Shown: positions 49,379-57,008 of the stretch, one piece after another
How positions within the stretch are numbered: the first letter of the stretch is position 1
Layout of the letters: each line of letters begins with the position of its first letter
Origin: Bifidobacterium longum subsp. infantis ATCC 15697 = JCM 1222 = DSM 20088
GTDB taxonomy: Bacteria > Actinomycetota > Actinomycetes > Actinomycetales > Bifidobacteriaceae
Direction: 5' to 3'
DNA: 64,000 bases
Assembly (NCBI RefSeq): GCF_000269965.1
Contig: NC_017219.1
Span: 1,116,001 to 1,180,000 of the forward strand
Notes under the pieces: model-generated
Told to the model about the DNA's origin: nothing
The model's database searches: none
What the model saw: only the letters and a program-made list of their open reading frames with translations
Position numbers and translations under genes: made by a program

Positions 49379-49393
49379 TATACTCTGAGTATA
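49379..49393. promoter_or_regulatory. Palindromic operator-like site before the methyltransferase remnant
   Basis: TATACTCTGAGTATA is a perfect 15-bp palindrome around a central T. It lies 33 bp upstream of the ATG of the truncated methyltransferase and overlaps a likely -10 region. It may have been the operator of a restriction-modification controller. Confidence 0.4.
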
Positions 49394-49425
49394 CCAATTC
49401 CATGAAGTAGCGAGGAGAACAGGTC

Positions 49426-49572
49426 ATGCCGACTTTGGAATGGATGGGAAAGAACAAGGTGGTCGCCTACCACCGTCAGGTGCCGTACCGTGTTCTTGAC
49501 CGCGTTCCTGAAAAAAGCGTCCTGGATTCACGTGGATCCGATTGCGGTATATTGTTTTTTGGTATTTACTGA
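49426..49572 (+). pseudogene. Truncated site-specific DNA methyltransferase (N-terminal 43 residues)
   Basis: The frame begins MPTLEWMGKNKVVAYHRQVP and continues VPEKSVLDSRGSDCG. This closely follows the N-terminus of adenine-type methyltransferases of type III-like systems, where the residues just after this point begin the substrate-binding loop. It breaks off after SDCG and ends at TGA 49570-49572. The start, CGAGGAGAACAGGTC and the operator-like palindrome are intact, so the 3' part was removed by deletion. Confidence 0.65.
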
Positions 49573-49600
49573 TTTCAGTATTTCCGTATTCCGGTATTGC

Positions 49601-50500
49601 TTATTTGTCTACATTTTTTTGGTAAACGTAGACTTCGTCATTAACTGGAATGTATCCCTTCAGGATTTTATCCTTACGAATTTCCTTCCCGATTATCTTG
49701 GACGAATAGGCCAGTAGATAATCAAGAGTCGCCTGATACGGTTCGAGTATGAAGATGCATCGGCTCAGCGACTCCAGGTAATGAAGCTGCTTTCTGCATT
49801 CCCTCTTATTGAACCAATGGCGCCATCTTATCGAGAACTTCTTTTGCTCACTCTGCGAAGAGTCATAGATAAGCGGAAATGGTAATGGTTTCAAACCTGG
49901 TTCAGCCATTCCGTTGCGAAAATACTTATGCCACTTGCGCGACAATGAGGGGAATCTGATTTTAATCCATGCTCTTTGTGCCCAGGTTGGGGATACGCGT
50001 GCTGCCGGAAGCGTTATAAAACATTCATCGTAGAATATGGAATTCTTATATATGGCTTCCCATATCGGCATACGTCCTTCAGCGTCTTTCATGGTCTGAT
50101 TAACTCGGTCGGCCCATTTGCGGAATTTCTCATATACAGAAGAGGCCAACCCGAGGAAGAAACCAAACAGTGCGCTGAAGAAATTCTGGAAAACCGGATT
50201 CGAACCATCTGGAATCAAGAAAATGGCAATCAGGCAAATGGCACTCAGCCCGACGGCAATCGCGGCCGTCCTAATGCGGCGGATCCGTCGTCTATAGAAA
50301 TCCGGATTCATATTCAGCAACTTGCCCAAGTCGTTAATCAAACATCCCGAAGCGGACTCAGGATACACCTTTATATCGCTGGCTGAATCCGCGGTTTGGT
50401 TTCCTCCATCGGTGTCATGTCTATCGAAACCGTCCATGCCGAATACTGTCTTGTATGAGATGGGATTCTCCTTACCGAGATAAATAAGCGAAACCATCAT
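49601..50500 (-). CDS. Hypothetical two-TM membrane protein
   Basis: A 299-residue protein of unknown function. A polar N-terminal region (~1-75) precedes two close hydrophobic segments at ~78-96 (TAAIAVGLSAICLIAIFLI) and ~102-122 (VFQNFFSALFGFFLGLASSV). A ~180-residue cytosolic domain follows, rich in aromatic and basic residues (WKIRFP-type, RWRHWFNKRECRKQL). GC content is lower than the core genome. Its place beside a broken methyltransferase and a toxin-antitoxin pair suggests a defence or plasmid-type cargo gene, but no motif proves it. ATGs at 50500 and 50497 are both possible. Confidence 0.6.
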   Translation of the reverse strand: MMVSLIYLGKENPISYKTVFGMDGFDRHDTDGGNQTADSASDIKVYPESASGCLINDLGKLLNMNPDFYRRRIRRIRTAAIAVGLSAICLIAIFLIPDGSNPVFQNFFSALFGFFLGLASSVYEKFRKWADRVNQTMKDAEGRMPIWEAIYKNSIFYDECFITLPAARVSPTWAQRAWIKIRFPSLSRKWHKYFRNGMAEPGLKPLPFPLIYDSSQSEQKKFSIRWRHWFNKRECRKQLHYLESLSRCIFILEPYQATLDYLLAYSSKIIGKEIRKDKILKGYIPVNDEVYVYQKNVDK

Positions 50501-50588
50501 ACATAACTTTCTGATTGACGCTCATTCCGTCCAAAACGATATAAGCAGTCTCAAAGCGCGATCACCATCGGTTCGCGGGTCTTCTCGT

Positions 50589-50825
50589 TCATCGGTTTCT
50601 CCTTGTCTCGGTTTTCCAGTGTTTCCATATCCCGGTTTTTCGGTATGTAGTTCTTTCGGTATTTCGGTTTTTAGGTAAAACGGTTTCCCGGTTTTCACCG
50701 GTTCCGGTATCCCGCTCCAGCAGGATCTTCCTGAGCCTTTCCACCTCGTCCCGGAGCTTGCCGATCTGATGCTCCTTCTGGGCGATGACGGTGCGGTGGC
50801 GTGCCTGACGTGTCATGCGTGGCAT
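50589..50825 (-). CDS. Small coiled-coil protein
   Basis: A 78-residue protein: a basic start MPRMTRQARHRTVIAQ, then the coiled-coil KEHQIGKLRDEVERLRKILL, then a Thr/Arg/Lys-rich tail encoded by degenerate CGGTTTTC-type repeats. The coiled-coil resembles the end of the integrase at 52043 (IAQKEEEIDQLRQTVAGL), so it may be a duplicated integrase tail. It is divergent from the VbhA-like antitoxin. Weak as an independent gene. Confidence 0.4.
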   Translation of the reverse strand: MPRMTRQARHRTVIAQKEHQIGKLRDEVERLRKILLERDTGTGENRETVLPKNRNTERTTYRKTGIWKHWKTETRRNR

Positions 50826-50933
50826 CTGGCGAAAGGATTGCGACTGGAATGAAGGACTTTAGGAGCGGAATCAGGCGCGGCTCCGTCTAAGGGCCGTCGG
50901 TTTTGCTAGAATCTAAAGAGAAAAGGAGGTGCA

Positions 50934-51125
50934 ATGTTCGGAACGATATCTGAATCCGAGATGCGCCGCCGCACGGAGAACGTCGGACTGTCGGTGCAGT
51001 CCGTGCGGCTGGAAGGCGGCGACGTGACGAGGGCCTTCATACGCGATGCCGGAGAATATGCGCGGGGGAGCATCGGCAGCGCCGAGCTTCTTTCCCGCAC
51101 CCGTCGCCGTTACGGATTGGAGTGA
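50934..51125 (+). CDS. VbhA-like antitoxin of a Fic toxin
   Basis: A 63-residue protein. The inhibitory motif S-x3-E-G is SVRLEG near residue 23, the block used by class I antitoxins to obstruct the Fic ATP site. VTRAFIRDAGEYARGSIGSAEL completes the VbhA-type domain, written here in two pieces: VTRAFIRDAGEYAR and GSIGSAEL. The ATG follows GAGAAAAGGAGGTGCA, a strong site. The stop overlaps the GTGA before the downstream Fic toxin, so the two are translationally coupled. Confidence 0.85.
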   Translation: MFGTISESEMRRRTENVGLSVQSVRLEGGDVTRAFIRDAGEYARGSIGSAELLSRTRRRYGLE

Positions 51126-51127
51126 CG

Positions 51128-51895
51128 ATGGCGCGTGTCTTCGATCCCTACCTGATTCCGGGAACGAACGTGCTGCGGAACCTTGTGGGCGCCACGGACA
51201 AGGATGCGCTGGCGGCTGCGGAGAACGATCTCTGCTCCGCCCGCGCCGCCATTCTGAGAGAGAATCTCCCACCTGCGGAGGGGACGCTGGAACAGCTTCG
51301 CCGCATACACCGGTTCCTCTTCCAGGACGTGTACGACTGGGCGGGGGAGATACGAACCATCGACATGGGCAAGGGCGAGGGGCTTCCCTTCCAACCGTTG
51401 GAGCTGTTTAGCATAGGGGTGCACTACTCCGAGGGGGTGCTTCGCGGTGACGATCTTCTCAAAGGCCTCGGTCATGAAGAATTCGTGAAGCGTCTGAGCG
51501 TCAGCTACAACAACTTCAACATCCTTCACCCGTTCCGTGAGGGCAACGGACGGACGCAACGCATTTTCTGGGAGATCATCGCGCGCGAGGCCGGCTGGCA
51601 TTTCGACTGGGGACTCATCGACAAAAGGACGAACGATCAAGCCTCGATCGCGGGGATGCAGCGAAACGATCTGCGTCCTCTCGAGGATATGTTCGGGAGA
51701 ATCGTCAAGCCGGTGTCCGAACCGTTGACCATGTCGAATGACCTGGCCCATCTTGGTGAGTATGCGCAACCGGCGAACAAGGCATACGACATGTCTCCCG
51801 CACAGAGACAACATGTGTGCGAGCATTACTCCTATCAGCGTGCCATCGTTCCTCCAGGGCAGGAAAAGCCGAAACTCAGGCACAGGTCGAGATGA
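51128..51895 (+). CDS. Fic toxin, class I (partner of VbhA-like antitoxin)
   Basis: A 255-residue AMP-transferase. The Fic core has YDWAGEIRTIDMGKGEGLPF near residue 77 and the catalytic loop NILHPFREGNGRTQRIFW near 138, with the intact His, Glu and Arg residues. Family members AMPylate targets such as topoisomerase IV and DNA gyrase and cause growth arrest; the target here is not known. The ATG at 51128 is used; a GTG two codons upstream overlaps the antitoxin stop. It ends at the hairpin 51912. Both genes look intact. Confidence 0.9.
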   Translation: MARVFDPYLIPGTNVLRNLVGATDKDALAAAENDLCSARAAILRENLPPAEGTLEQLRRIHRFLFQDVYDWAGEIRTIDMGKGEGLPFQPLELFSIGVHYSEGVLRGDDLLKGLGHEEFVKRLSVSYNNFNILHPFREGNGRTQRIFWEIIAREAGWHFDWGLIDKRTNDQASIAGMQRNDLRPLEDMFGRIVKPVSEPLTMSNDLAHLGEYAQPANKAYDMSPAQRQHVCEHYSYQRAIVPPGQEKPKLRHRSR

Positions 51896-51911
51896 TTTTC
51901 GGATAACGCCT

Positions 51912-51960
51912 CACGTATCTAAGTGTTGCGACGGCAGATGCCGCAACGCTTAGATGCGTG
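51912..51960. terminator. Bidirectional hairpin between Fic and integrase
   Basis: CACGTATCTAAGTGTTGCG pairs with CGCAACGCTTAGATGCGTG at almost every position, with a short loop (ACGGCAGATGC). It lies between convergent genes. Confidence 0.7.
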
Positions 51961-51975
51961 GGCCTGTTCCGTTTG

Positions 51976-52040
51976 ATGCCGGTCTCCACCGGTTTTGGTT
52001 TTTCATTATTTCGGTTTTTCGGTTTTTCGGTTTTGGGTAT
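51976..52040. repeat. Degenerate GGTTTTTC tandem repeats at the integrase 3' end
   Basis: Runs such as TTTCGGTTTTTCGGTTTTTCGGTTTTGG repeat a 7-8 bp unit. Related stretches lie at ~49555-49620 and 50595-50710. All three are next to gene ends. Confidence 0.55.
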
Positions 52041-52042
52041 GC

Positions 52043-53386
52043 TTATCCGGACTGGCTCCGCCCGTCTCCGTCGTCTTCGAGCTCTTCCAGTCTTCTTCGG
52101 AGTCCGGCGACGGTCTGTCGCAGCTGGTCGATTTCCTCTTCCTTCTGGGCTATCTGCGCCTTGATGCCGGCCGGATCCCCGGCGGGGAGATATTCGAGCG
52201 CCAGTCGTTCGGCGACGTCGCGCCTGTGTCTCGGCACCACGCGTTGGTAGCATCGGACGGCCACGTCGACGTCCACATGGCCGAGCTCGTCCATGGTCTC
52301 GCGCAGTGTGCCGCCCTGGATCATGAACATCGTCGCGTGTGTCGCGCGCAGGGAGTGGAACGTCACGTCCTCGCGGTTGATTCTTTTCCTCGCGGTGCGG
52401 AACTGCCGTTGGATCGTCGTCGGGTTCAGGACCCGTTCCGGGTGCCTGATCGCGTGGAAGAGCATCGTGTCGGGATCCCTGTCGGGACAGAACCTGTCGA
52501 TATGTTCCCTGATGAGACGGCAGACCGGTGCGGGGATGGGTACGACTCGGTGGCTTTCCGGGGTCTTCGTCTCGTCGAGCCGGTATTCGCCCAGATCGTC
52601 CGGACCTTGCGTCACGGAATGCCGCACGTACAGCAGTCTGTGGTCGAGGTCGATGTCCCTGAGTTGCAGTCCGCAGACCTCTCCGATGCGCAGCCCGCCC
52701 ACCAGCAGCGCGAGATGGATCGACAGGCGGTAGTATTCCGGGAAGCCCTCGACCAGCGTGTCGATCTCCTGCCTGGTCATCGGCGCCTGCTCGCGTCTTT
52801 TGGACGGTCTCTTCCTCGTGACGAGATTGCATGGATTCGAGAACAATAGCGGCGGACCTCCGTCCGGCTGCCGCTCGGTCGCGGCCCTCATCAGGCGCTT
52901 GAGCAGCCAGACCGCGTGCTCGAGCGCGGAGGGACGCACCTCGTCGCATGCCTTCGCGTACCATTCGTTGACGAATTCCTCGGTGATGTCGCACATGGGC
53001 GTCTCGCCGAACCAGGGGAGCAGTTTGTCCAACGCCGCCTTCTGGATCCGCTTGCTTCTGCCGCTCAGCTCCGACCCGTCCTTCTTCCGCAGGTTGGCGA
53101 CGAAACGCGTCGCGTATGAGGAGAACAGGACCCTGCCGTGCATCGTCCTTGCAGACGGGTGCGTCCACCTGCGGATTCCCTTTTTATGGTCGATGACGAG
53201 CGCGTGCTCCTCGTCGAGCCAGCGGTACGCCTCGGTCTGGAATTCCAATCCGAATCGGCGGTAGATTCTTTGCCTGGGATTGACGGGACTCTGGTATCGG
53301 GCCTGCCAGGAGACGATCCTTCCGTCCGCGTCCTTGCAGGCGACGACGCATCCCCATTTCCGTCTTTTCCTGTCTCCATTGGACAT
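52043..53386 (-). CDS. int: Tyrosine-type site-specific integrase
   Basis: A 447-residue phage-type integrase. The N-terminal arm-binding region carries WQARYQSP. The core-binding domain is at ~95-190. The catalytic domain shows LLVGGLRIGEVCGL (first Arg), HSLRATHATMFM (His-x2-Arg) and LGHVDVDVAVRCYQRV (His and Tyr nucleophile). A C-terminal coiled-coil of ~40 residues (AQIAQKEEEIDQLRQTV) is unusual. Its start lies 232 bp from att-like site C, so it most likely recombines the ppiB-derived sites. Confidence 0.92.
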   Translation of the reverse strand: MSNGDRKRRKWGCVVACKDADGRIVSWQARYQSPVNPRQRIYRRFGLEFQTEAYRWLDEEHALVIDHKKGIRRWTHPSARTMHGRVLFSSYATRFVANLRKKDGSELSGRSKRIQKAALDKLLPWFGETPMCDITEEFVNEWYAKACDEVRPSALEHAVWLLKRLMRAATERQPDGGPPLLFSNPCNLVTRKRPSKRREQAPMTRQEIDTLVEGFPEYYRLSIHLALLVGGLRIGEVCGLQLRDIDLDHRLLYVRHSVTQGPDDLGEYRLDETKTPESHRVVPIPAPVCRLIREHIDRFCPDRDPDTMLFHAIRHPERVLNPTTIQRQFRTARKRINREDVTFHSLRATHATMFMIQGGTLRETMDELGHVDVDVAVRCYQRVVPRHRRDVAERLALEYLPAGDPAGIKAQIAQKEEEIDQLRQTVAGLRRRLEELEDDGDGRSQSG

Positions 53387-53617
53387 CGGTTGTTTTGTCT
53401 TTCTCTACTTCTTGAAAAACCATTAGAAGAAAGAGTAATTGCCTACGCCGGTGATTTTGAATAAGGTGCTATCCTTCGACCGTGGGGATTCTATCTTTCG
53501 GGAAAATCGGGATTGTTCAGGGCTCTTGGAGTGGTTTTGACTGGAATTTCAACAATCTTCAGTGATCTGTTTCCTGATGTCACATCCCAAAGAAGAAGCA
53601 TCATGCGCATGTCACCT

Positions 53618-53677
53618 TCGGAGGTGCGCATGATAACTGTAGTCATGGTCCCCAGTGTCTCATGGGCTTGAGACCGG
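53618..53677. repeat. att-like direct repeat C
   Basis: TCGGAGGTGCGCATGATAACTG ... TCTCATGGGCTTGAGACCGGG (middle part varies). On the minus strand it encodes [13 protein letters not shown], matching the first 12 codons of ppiB with one Ile-to-Val change. It flanks the integrase. Confidence 0.8.
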
Positions 53678-53792
53678 GTGGGAATGCTGTGGCTCTTGCT
53701 TATCGTGCGTATGAGCCGCAAGCGCTATGCCAACACTTGCGGCTCACATTATAGATAAAACTGGTCTGGCTTTACCGGACAGATTTGGTTGT

Positions 53793-54587
53793 CTAATTAT
53801 TGTTATTACTCTTTATGGGAGGATAGCCGTAATATACGGAATCGTAATGCGGTGAAGAAGTATTGTACTTTAACAATGTATATGATTCTGCCTCACCAAC
53901 TTTTGTAATACTTTTTGCTAGACTGGCTGGTGTATTCATGGCTCCAGCGTCAACTTTACTGCTGTCACTAGCAATTGAATTTCAAATTTTTGAAGCGAAA
54001 GTAGAACAGTTGTTAAGATAGCCCCATTTATCGTTATTTTTAATATTAGAATTCACTGTATCTAAATCAATTTGCCTTAAGGGTAATTGAATGGAAACAT
54101 TCTGAAGATTAATACCATTGGAATTAAGCTTCGAATCAAGATTGAGCCACAGACCCTTATATTCTCTACTGACATCTACGGATTCATCCCAAGTGCTTGC
54201 TGTTATAGATTTACCATCAGCAACGTTAATCCCAGCAATGTCTGCCGTAGAACCAGACAGGTTTGTGATCATAAGCCAAGAATGACCGAGATTCGTGAAA
54301 CTAGATGACGAGCCGGATCCTGTAGTAGAATAAATCTGCAGTAAAGCTACAGCCTCTGCAGCGCACGTTTTGTAATTAGCGCCCCGAGAAGGAGATGAGA
54401 TAATTCTCAGATCTTCGTTATCTGAGGTTTTCTCAAAATCTTCCAGAGAAGCATTAGACGGAAAGCTAGATAGGGTAGGACTCCTATAGGGAGTTTCCAT
54501 AGATTCTGCTGCCGACGCATTTACTGTTACAGTTCCAGCCAATATTACAGATACTAGAGCAGTGACAATTTGTTTGAGTTTCTTTAT
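53793..54587 (-). pseudogene. Secreted papain-like protein gene with ATA start and in-frame TGA
   Basis: With an ATA start at 54587, placed correctly after AAAAAGGAG, the frame gives a classical signal peptide (KKLKQIVTALVSVILAG, then VNASAAES). A mature domain with NLGHSWLMITN and NNCSTFASKI follows, a His-then-Cys order seen in permuted papain-like (NlpC/P60-related) hydrolases. An in-frame TGA at 53982-53984 interrupts after SKI. The reading then continues in phase for 62 codons (NSIASDSSKVDAGAMNTPAS ...) to TAG at 53793. TGG-to-TGA and ATG-to-ATA are both single G-to-A changes. The gene is AT-rich and foreign. The start overlaps the stop of the small membrane gene as ATAA. Confidence 0.72.
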
Positions 54588-54790
54588 TTATTTCTCCTTT
54601 TTATCAGGAATAAAATAGTTTCGACAGCACCAGCAGCGACAAGGAAGGGGGCTGCTCGTAAAAAATAAAGATATGAAGGAAAGCTAGACACGTATTCTGG
54701 ATGCAGGTAGTCAAAAATAAAGCCGCTTACTGTGCGTAGGAGTCCGGCACACACTAGGAGACCTGCAAGAATGTGGCAAATTCGGCGCAT
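54584..54790 (-). CDS. Small two-TM membrane protein
   Basis: A 68-residue protein with two hydrophobic spans (ICHILAGLLVCAGLLRTVSG, FLRAAPFLVAAGAVETILFL) and a basic end KRRNK. Its stop overlaps the ATA start of the secreted gene, so the pair was probably one coupled operon. The ATG at 54790 is used; a longer in-frame reading enters unrelated GC-rich sequence. Confidence 0.55.
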   Translation of the reverse strand: MRRICHILAGLLVCAGLLRTVSGFIFDYLHPEYVSSFPSYLYFLRAAPFLVAAGAVETILFLIKRRNK

Positions 54791-55201
54791 ATTGACTCGA
54801 TTCTCGAACTGCGGAGGAATGAGTCCTATTGTAGTAGGGCTTGTCGGAGAGGCCAGGCCCAGTTCAAGGAGCGGAAGGCTTGCGTCGCTCCTGCGGCATC
54901 GACGAGAAAGTGTTCCAGCCTCCTGGTGAAGAGCCACGAGCACCCTGCTTGGGGACCCGACATCATCGATGTACGACATACGGCATCTACGACTTCGCCC
55001 GGTTCGTGCAGACGCTTGAAAGAGCGAGGGTCATACAGGCCTCGTGGAGGCACGCGTCTTCTCCTTTGTAGGCGTTTGGGTTTTTCTGGTGGTGGTCTTG
55101 ATGGACCGGCGTGTGCCTCTGGAATGATGATATGGAGGTTTCATTATATCGTCCGCCGTCTGGCTGGGTTGCATTCGCGGGGGATTGGCGCTATTCTGTA
55201 A
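54791..55201. other. Gene-free stretch upstream of abiF
   Basis: This ~410 bp shifts abruptly from AT-rich to GC-rich near 54830. I find no gene with a ribosome site. It should contain the abiF promoter and appears to hold scraps of older sequence. Confidence 0.35.
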
Positions 55202-55280
55202 CAGCGAAATAAGCTGGACTTCGTTCGGTTCGCTGAGGCCATTCCGTGGACGCGGGGTGGCCTCAGTGCTTTCATCGCTG
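55202..55280 (+). ncRNA. Candidate structured RNA in the abiF leader
   Basis: CAGCGAA (55202-55208) can pair either with TTCGCTG (55229-55235) or, over six bases, with TCGCTG (55275-55280). CTGAGGCCA (55233-55241) pairs with TGGCCTCAG (55258-55266). These are mutually exclusive or nested hairpins directly before the abiF ribosome site. A structured RNA motif upstream of AbiF-family genes is known in other bacteria; that this is one is inference from position and pairing. Confidence 0.4.
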
Positions 55281-55300
55281 GATTGGGGGAGGTCGGACCC

Positions 55301-56254
55301 ATGTCGTTGCGCAAACCCTACAGGAGTGTGAACGAACAGCTGCGCATTCTGCGCTCCCGTGGCATGGCCGTCGATGCCGGTGCGGGTCATGTGCTCAGGC
55401 GCGAGGGCTATTATCCGATCGTCAATGGCTATAAGGATTTGTTCCTCGACCGAAAGGCATGCCTGACCGCTGGTGATGACCGGTACGGAACGGGCGCGCG
55501 TTTCGATGATCTGTACGCCCTGTTCCTGTTCGACCGTGAGTTGCGTGAACTGTTGTTTTCCTCCATCACACGGGCGGAGGCCGCGCTCAAGGCAGTGTGC
55601 GCGCATGAGTTCACCGGGCTGCACCCCGACGAGGTCAACCCGTATCTCAATCCCGACTATTATGATTCCAGGTGCCGTCCGAGCGCCATGGCATTGATCG
55701 ACAAGGTCTTCAAGCGGATACTTGAGTTGGACGGCAACCCGCGCAACAGGGGCGACTATGGCGGCAAGGCGTATATCCGCCATTGCATGGAAGACCACAA
55801 CGGCCAGGTCCCGTTGTGGGTGCTGGCCAACGATCTTTCCTTCGGCCAGACGGTATGGTTCTTCCAAGTCCAGTCCCCGGCCGTCCGATTGGCGGTCGCC
55901 GAAAGTTTCACCGGTTTGTATGCGGACACGCACGACAGGCCACGGCGCATCACCATCAAGCGGCTGGACAGCATCTTCAACAGACTGGTGTTCTACCGCA
56001 ACCTGTGCGCGCATGACGAGCGCTGCTATTGTGCCCGGTACGATGGGCGCGCTAACGAGAACGTGTATCAGGCCATCGGGGATCTTGGTTATTTGCTTGA
56101 CAAGGACGATTACTTGGAATTGTTCGGTCGCTTCTCCGCATTGGTCGCACGGGTGACCTCCACCATGCCATCGCGGAGCCAAGCGATCCTGTCTGCCATG
56201 GGTGTGCGCGAACGGGAACTGGCCGACAGGGCGGAAATCATACTGCGCAGCTGA
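55301..56254 (+). CDS. AbiF/AbiD-type abortive infection protein (Abi_2 family)
   Basis: A 317-residue protein of the Abi_2 (AbiD/AbiF) family. The N-terminal LRKPYRSVNEQLRILRSRGM and GYYPIVNGYKDLFL are family landmarks. LFDRELRELLFSSITRAEAA is central. The HEPN RNase motif R-x4-H occurs in FYRNLCAHDERCY near residue 240. Members block phage growth by killing or stalling the host, probably as an RNase toxin held by a partner RNA or protein. The ATG at 55301 follows GGGGGAGGTCGGACCC. No protein partner is adjacent; the hairpin region upstream is the best partner candidate. The stop at 56252-56254 is followed by ~300 bp without a gene. Confidence 0.85.
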   Translation: MSLRKPYRSVNEQLRILRSRGMAVDAGAGHVLRREGYYPIVNGYKDLFLDRKACLTAGDDRYGTGARFDDLYALFLFDRELRELLFSSITRAEAALKAVCAHEFTGLHPDEVNPYLNPDYYDSRCRPSAMALIDKVFKRILELDGNPRNRGDYGGKAYIRHCMEDHNGQVPLWVLANDLSFGQTVWFFQVQSPAVRLAVAESFTGLYADTHDRPRRITIKRLDSIFNRLVFYRNLCAHDERCYCARYDGRANENVYQAIGDLGYLLDKDDYLELFGRFSALVARVTSTMPSRSQAILSAMGVRERELADRAEIILRS

Positions 56255-56663
56255 CCGTTCCTGCTATTGGGACGGTGGCGTCGCAGGCGGCTTTGGACCA
56301 TGAGCCAGCTGATCTGGGCTGTCTGCAATGGGCCTGTGGGATTCGGGATGGATTTGGATGCCATTGGCGGCTGGGACGGTTGCACGGGCTGCGTATCGTT
56401 CTGTCTATTGTCCGCCATGGAGACATGCTGCCGGGTGAATGCTTCTGGGCACCACCCATGCGGAACATCATGAAACCACAGGGGGTATTGCACTTTTCCG
56501 TGCCGGTCGGCGAAGACGCTGAGCGCCGGCAGGGTGGTGGAACGTTCCCGGATTATTCTTGGGTGCCTGTAGGTGCCTCGTGGAAAACGAGCGTAACCGG
56601 CAGGTTTCCCAAAAATCGAAAACCTTGGAATAAAGCAAAAAACAGTTGGCTACTATTATCATG

Positions 56664-56721
56664 CGAGGTGCGCATGATGATGGTAGTCATGGTTCCAAGT
56701 GTCTCATGGGCTTGAGACCGG
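56664..56721. repeat. att-like direct repeat D
   Basis: Same ppiB-start sequence as site B, inside the 436-bp repeat. It marks the distal end of the ppiB island. Confidence 0.75.
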
Positions 56722-56807
56722 GGAAGAGACGTGATTGCGGGAATGGCGCGGAGAGCCGTGGACTGGCTGCGGCCGATAGCCGGGAAGCCGAGCCGCAGCG
56801 TGAAGCG

Positions 56808-56983
56808 TCATGCGAGTTGGCTCGCGATGATCAACGCGCCGGCAACGACCATGAGCGCCGAGAAGACACGCAGAAGAGTCCTTTTGCGTTCTCTTCCCGG
56901 TTTTTGGATCCAATCACGACGTATATCAGGACTAATCCGACGGCCAGCGGCACCAAGGCCAGTAGAAGCAGTGGCTTTTCCAT
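56808..56983 (-). pseudogene. Frameshifted small two-TM protein gene (copy 2)
   Basis: Same coding content and shift as copy 1 (42930-43105), but its upstream sequence (GAGATGAGAT) lacks the AAAGGAGG of copy 1. It lies 26 bp downstream of the multi-span protein at 57009 on the same strand. Confidence 0.45.
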
Positions 56984-57008
56984 GGCATCTCATCTCGAAC
57001 GCTGTGGT

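Larger units (their letters stand above)
39511..56721. mobile_element. Composite genomic island at ppiB (three tandem cassettes)
   Basis: Bounded by ppiB-derived att-like repeats A and D, with internal copies B and C. Cassette A-B holds HipA and Fic. Cassette B-C holds two insertion sequences, MFS, VbhA/Fic and a tyrosine integrase whose start lies 230 bp from site C. Cassette C-D holds AbiF and a decayed secreted-protein gene. Only B-C has an integrase, so A-B and C-D would be mobilised in trans, or are stranded remains. Confidence 0.65.
56551..56986. repeat. 436-bp exact direct repeat, copy 2
   Basis: Identical by eye to 42673-43108, offset 13,878 bp. It contains att-like site D and the second copy of the frameshifted small membrane gene. 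It ends at CATGGC; beyond that the copies are only loosely related. Confidence 0.85.

Noticed and set aside
51876..53168. A 430-codon second minus-strand frame overlapping the integrase
   Set aside because: The other minus frame has the R-H-R-Y integrase residues; this one is Arg/Gly/Asp-rich without motifs.
56238..56418. A minus-strand reading starting MADNRQNDTQPVQPSQPP after abiF
   Set aside because: The start looks protein-like, but the frame soon loses coherence and runs back into the abiF coding region; at best a very short remnant.
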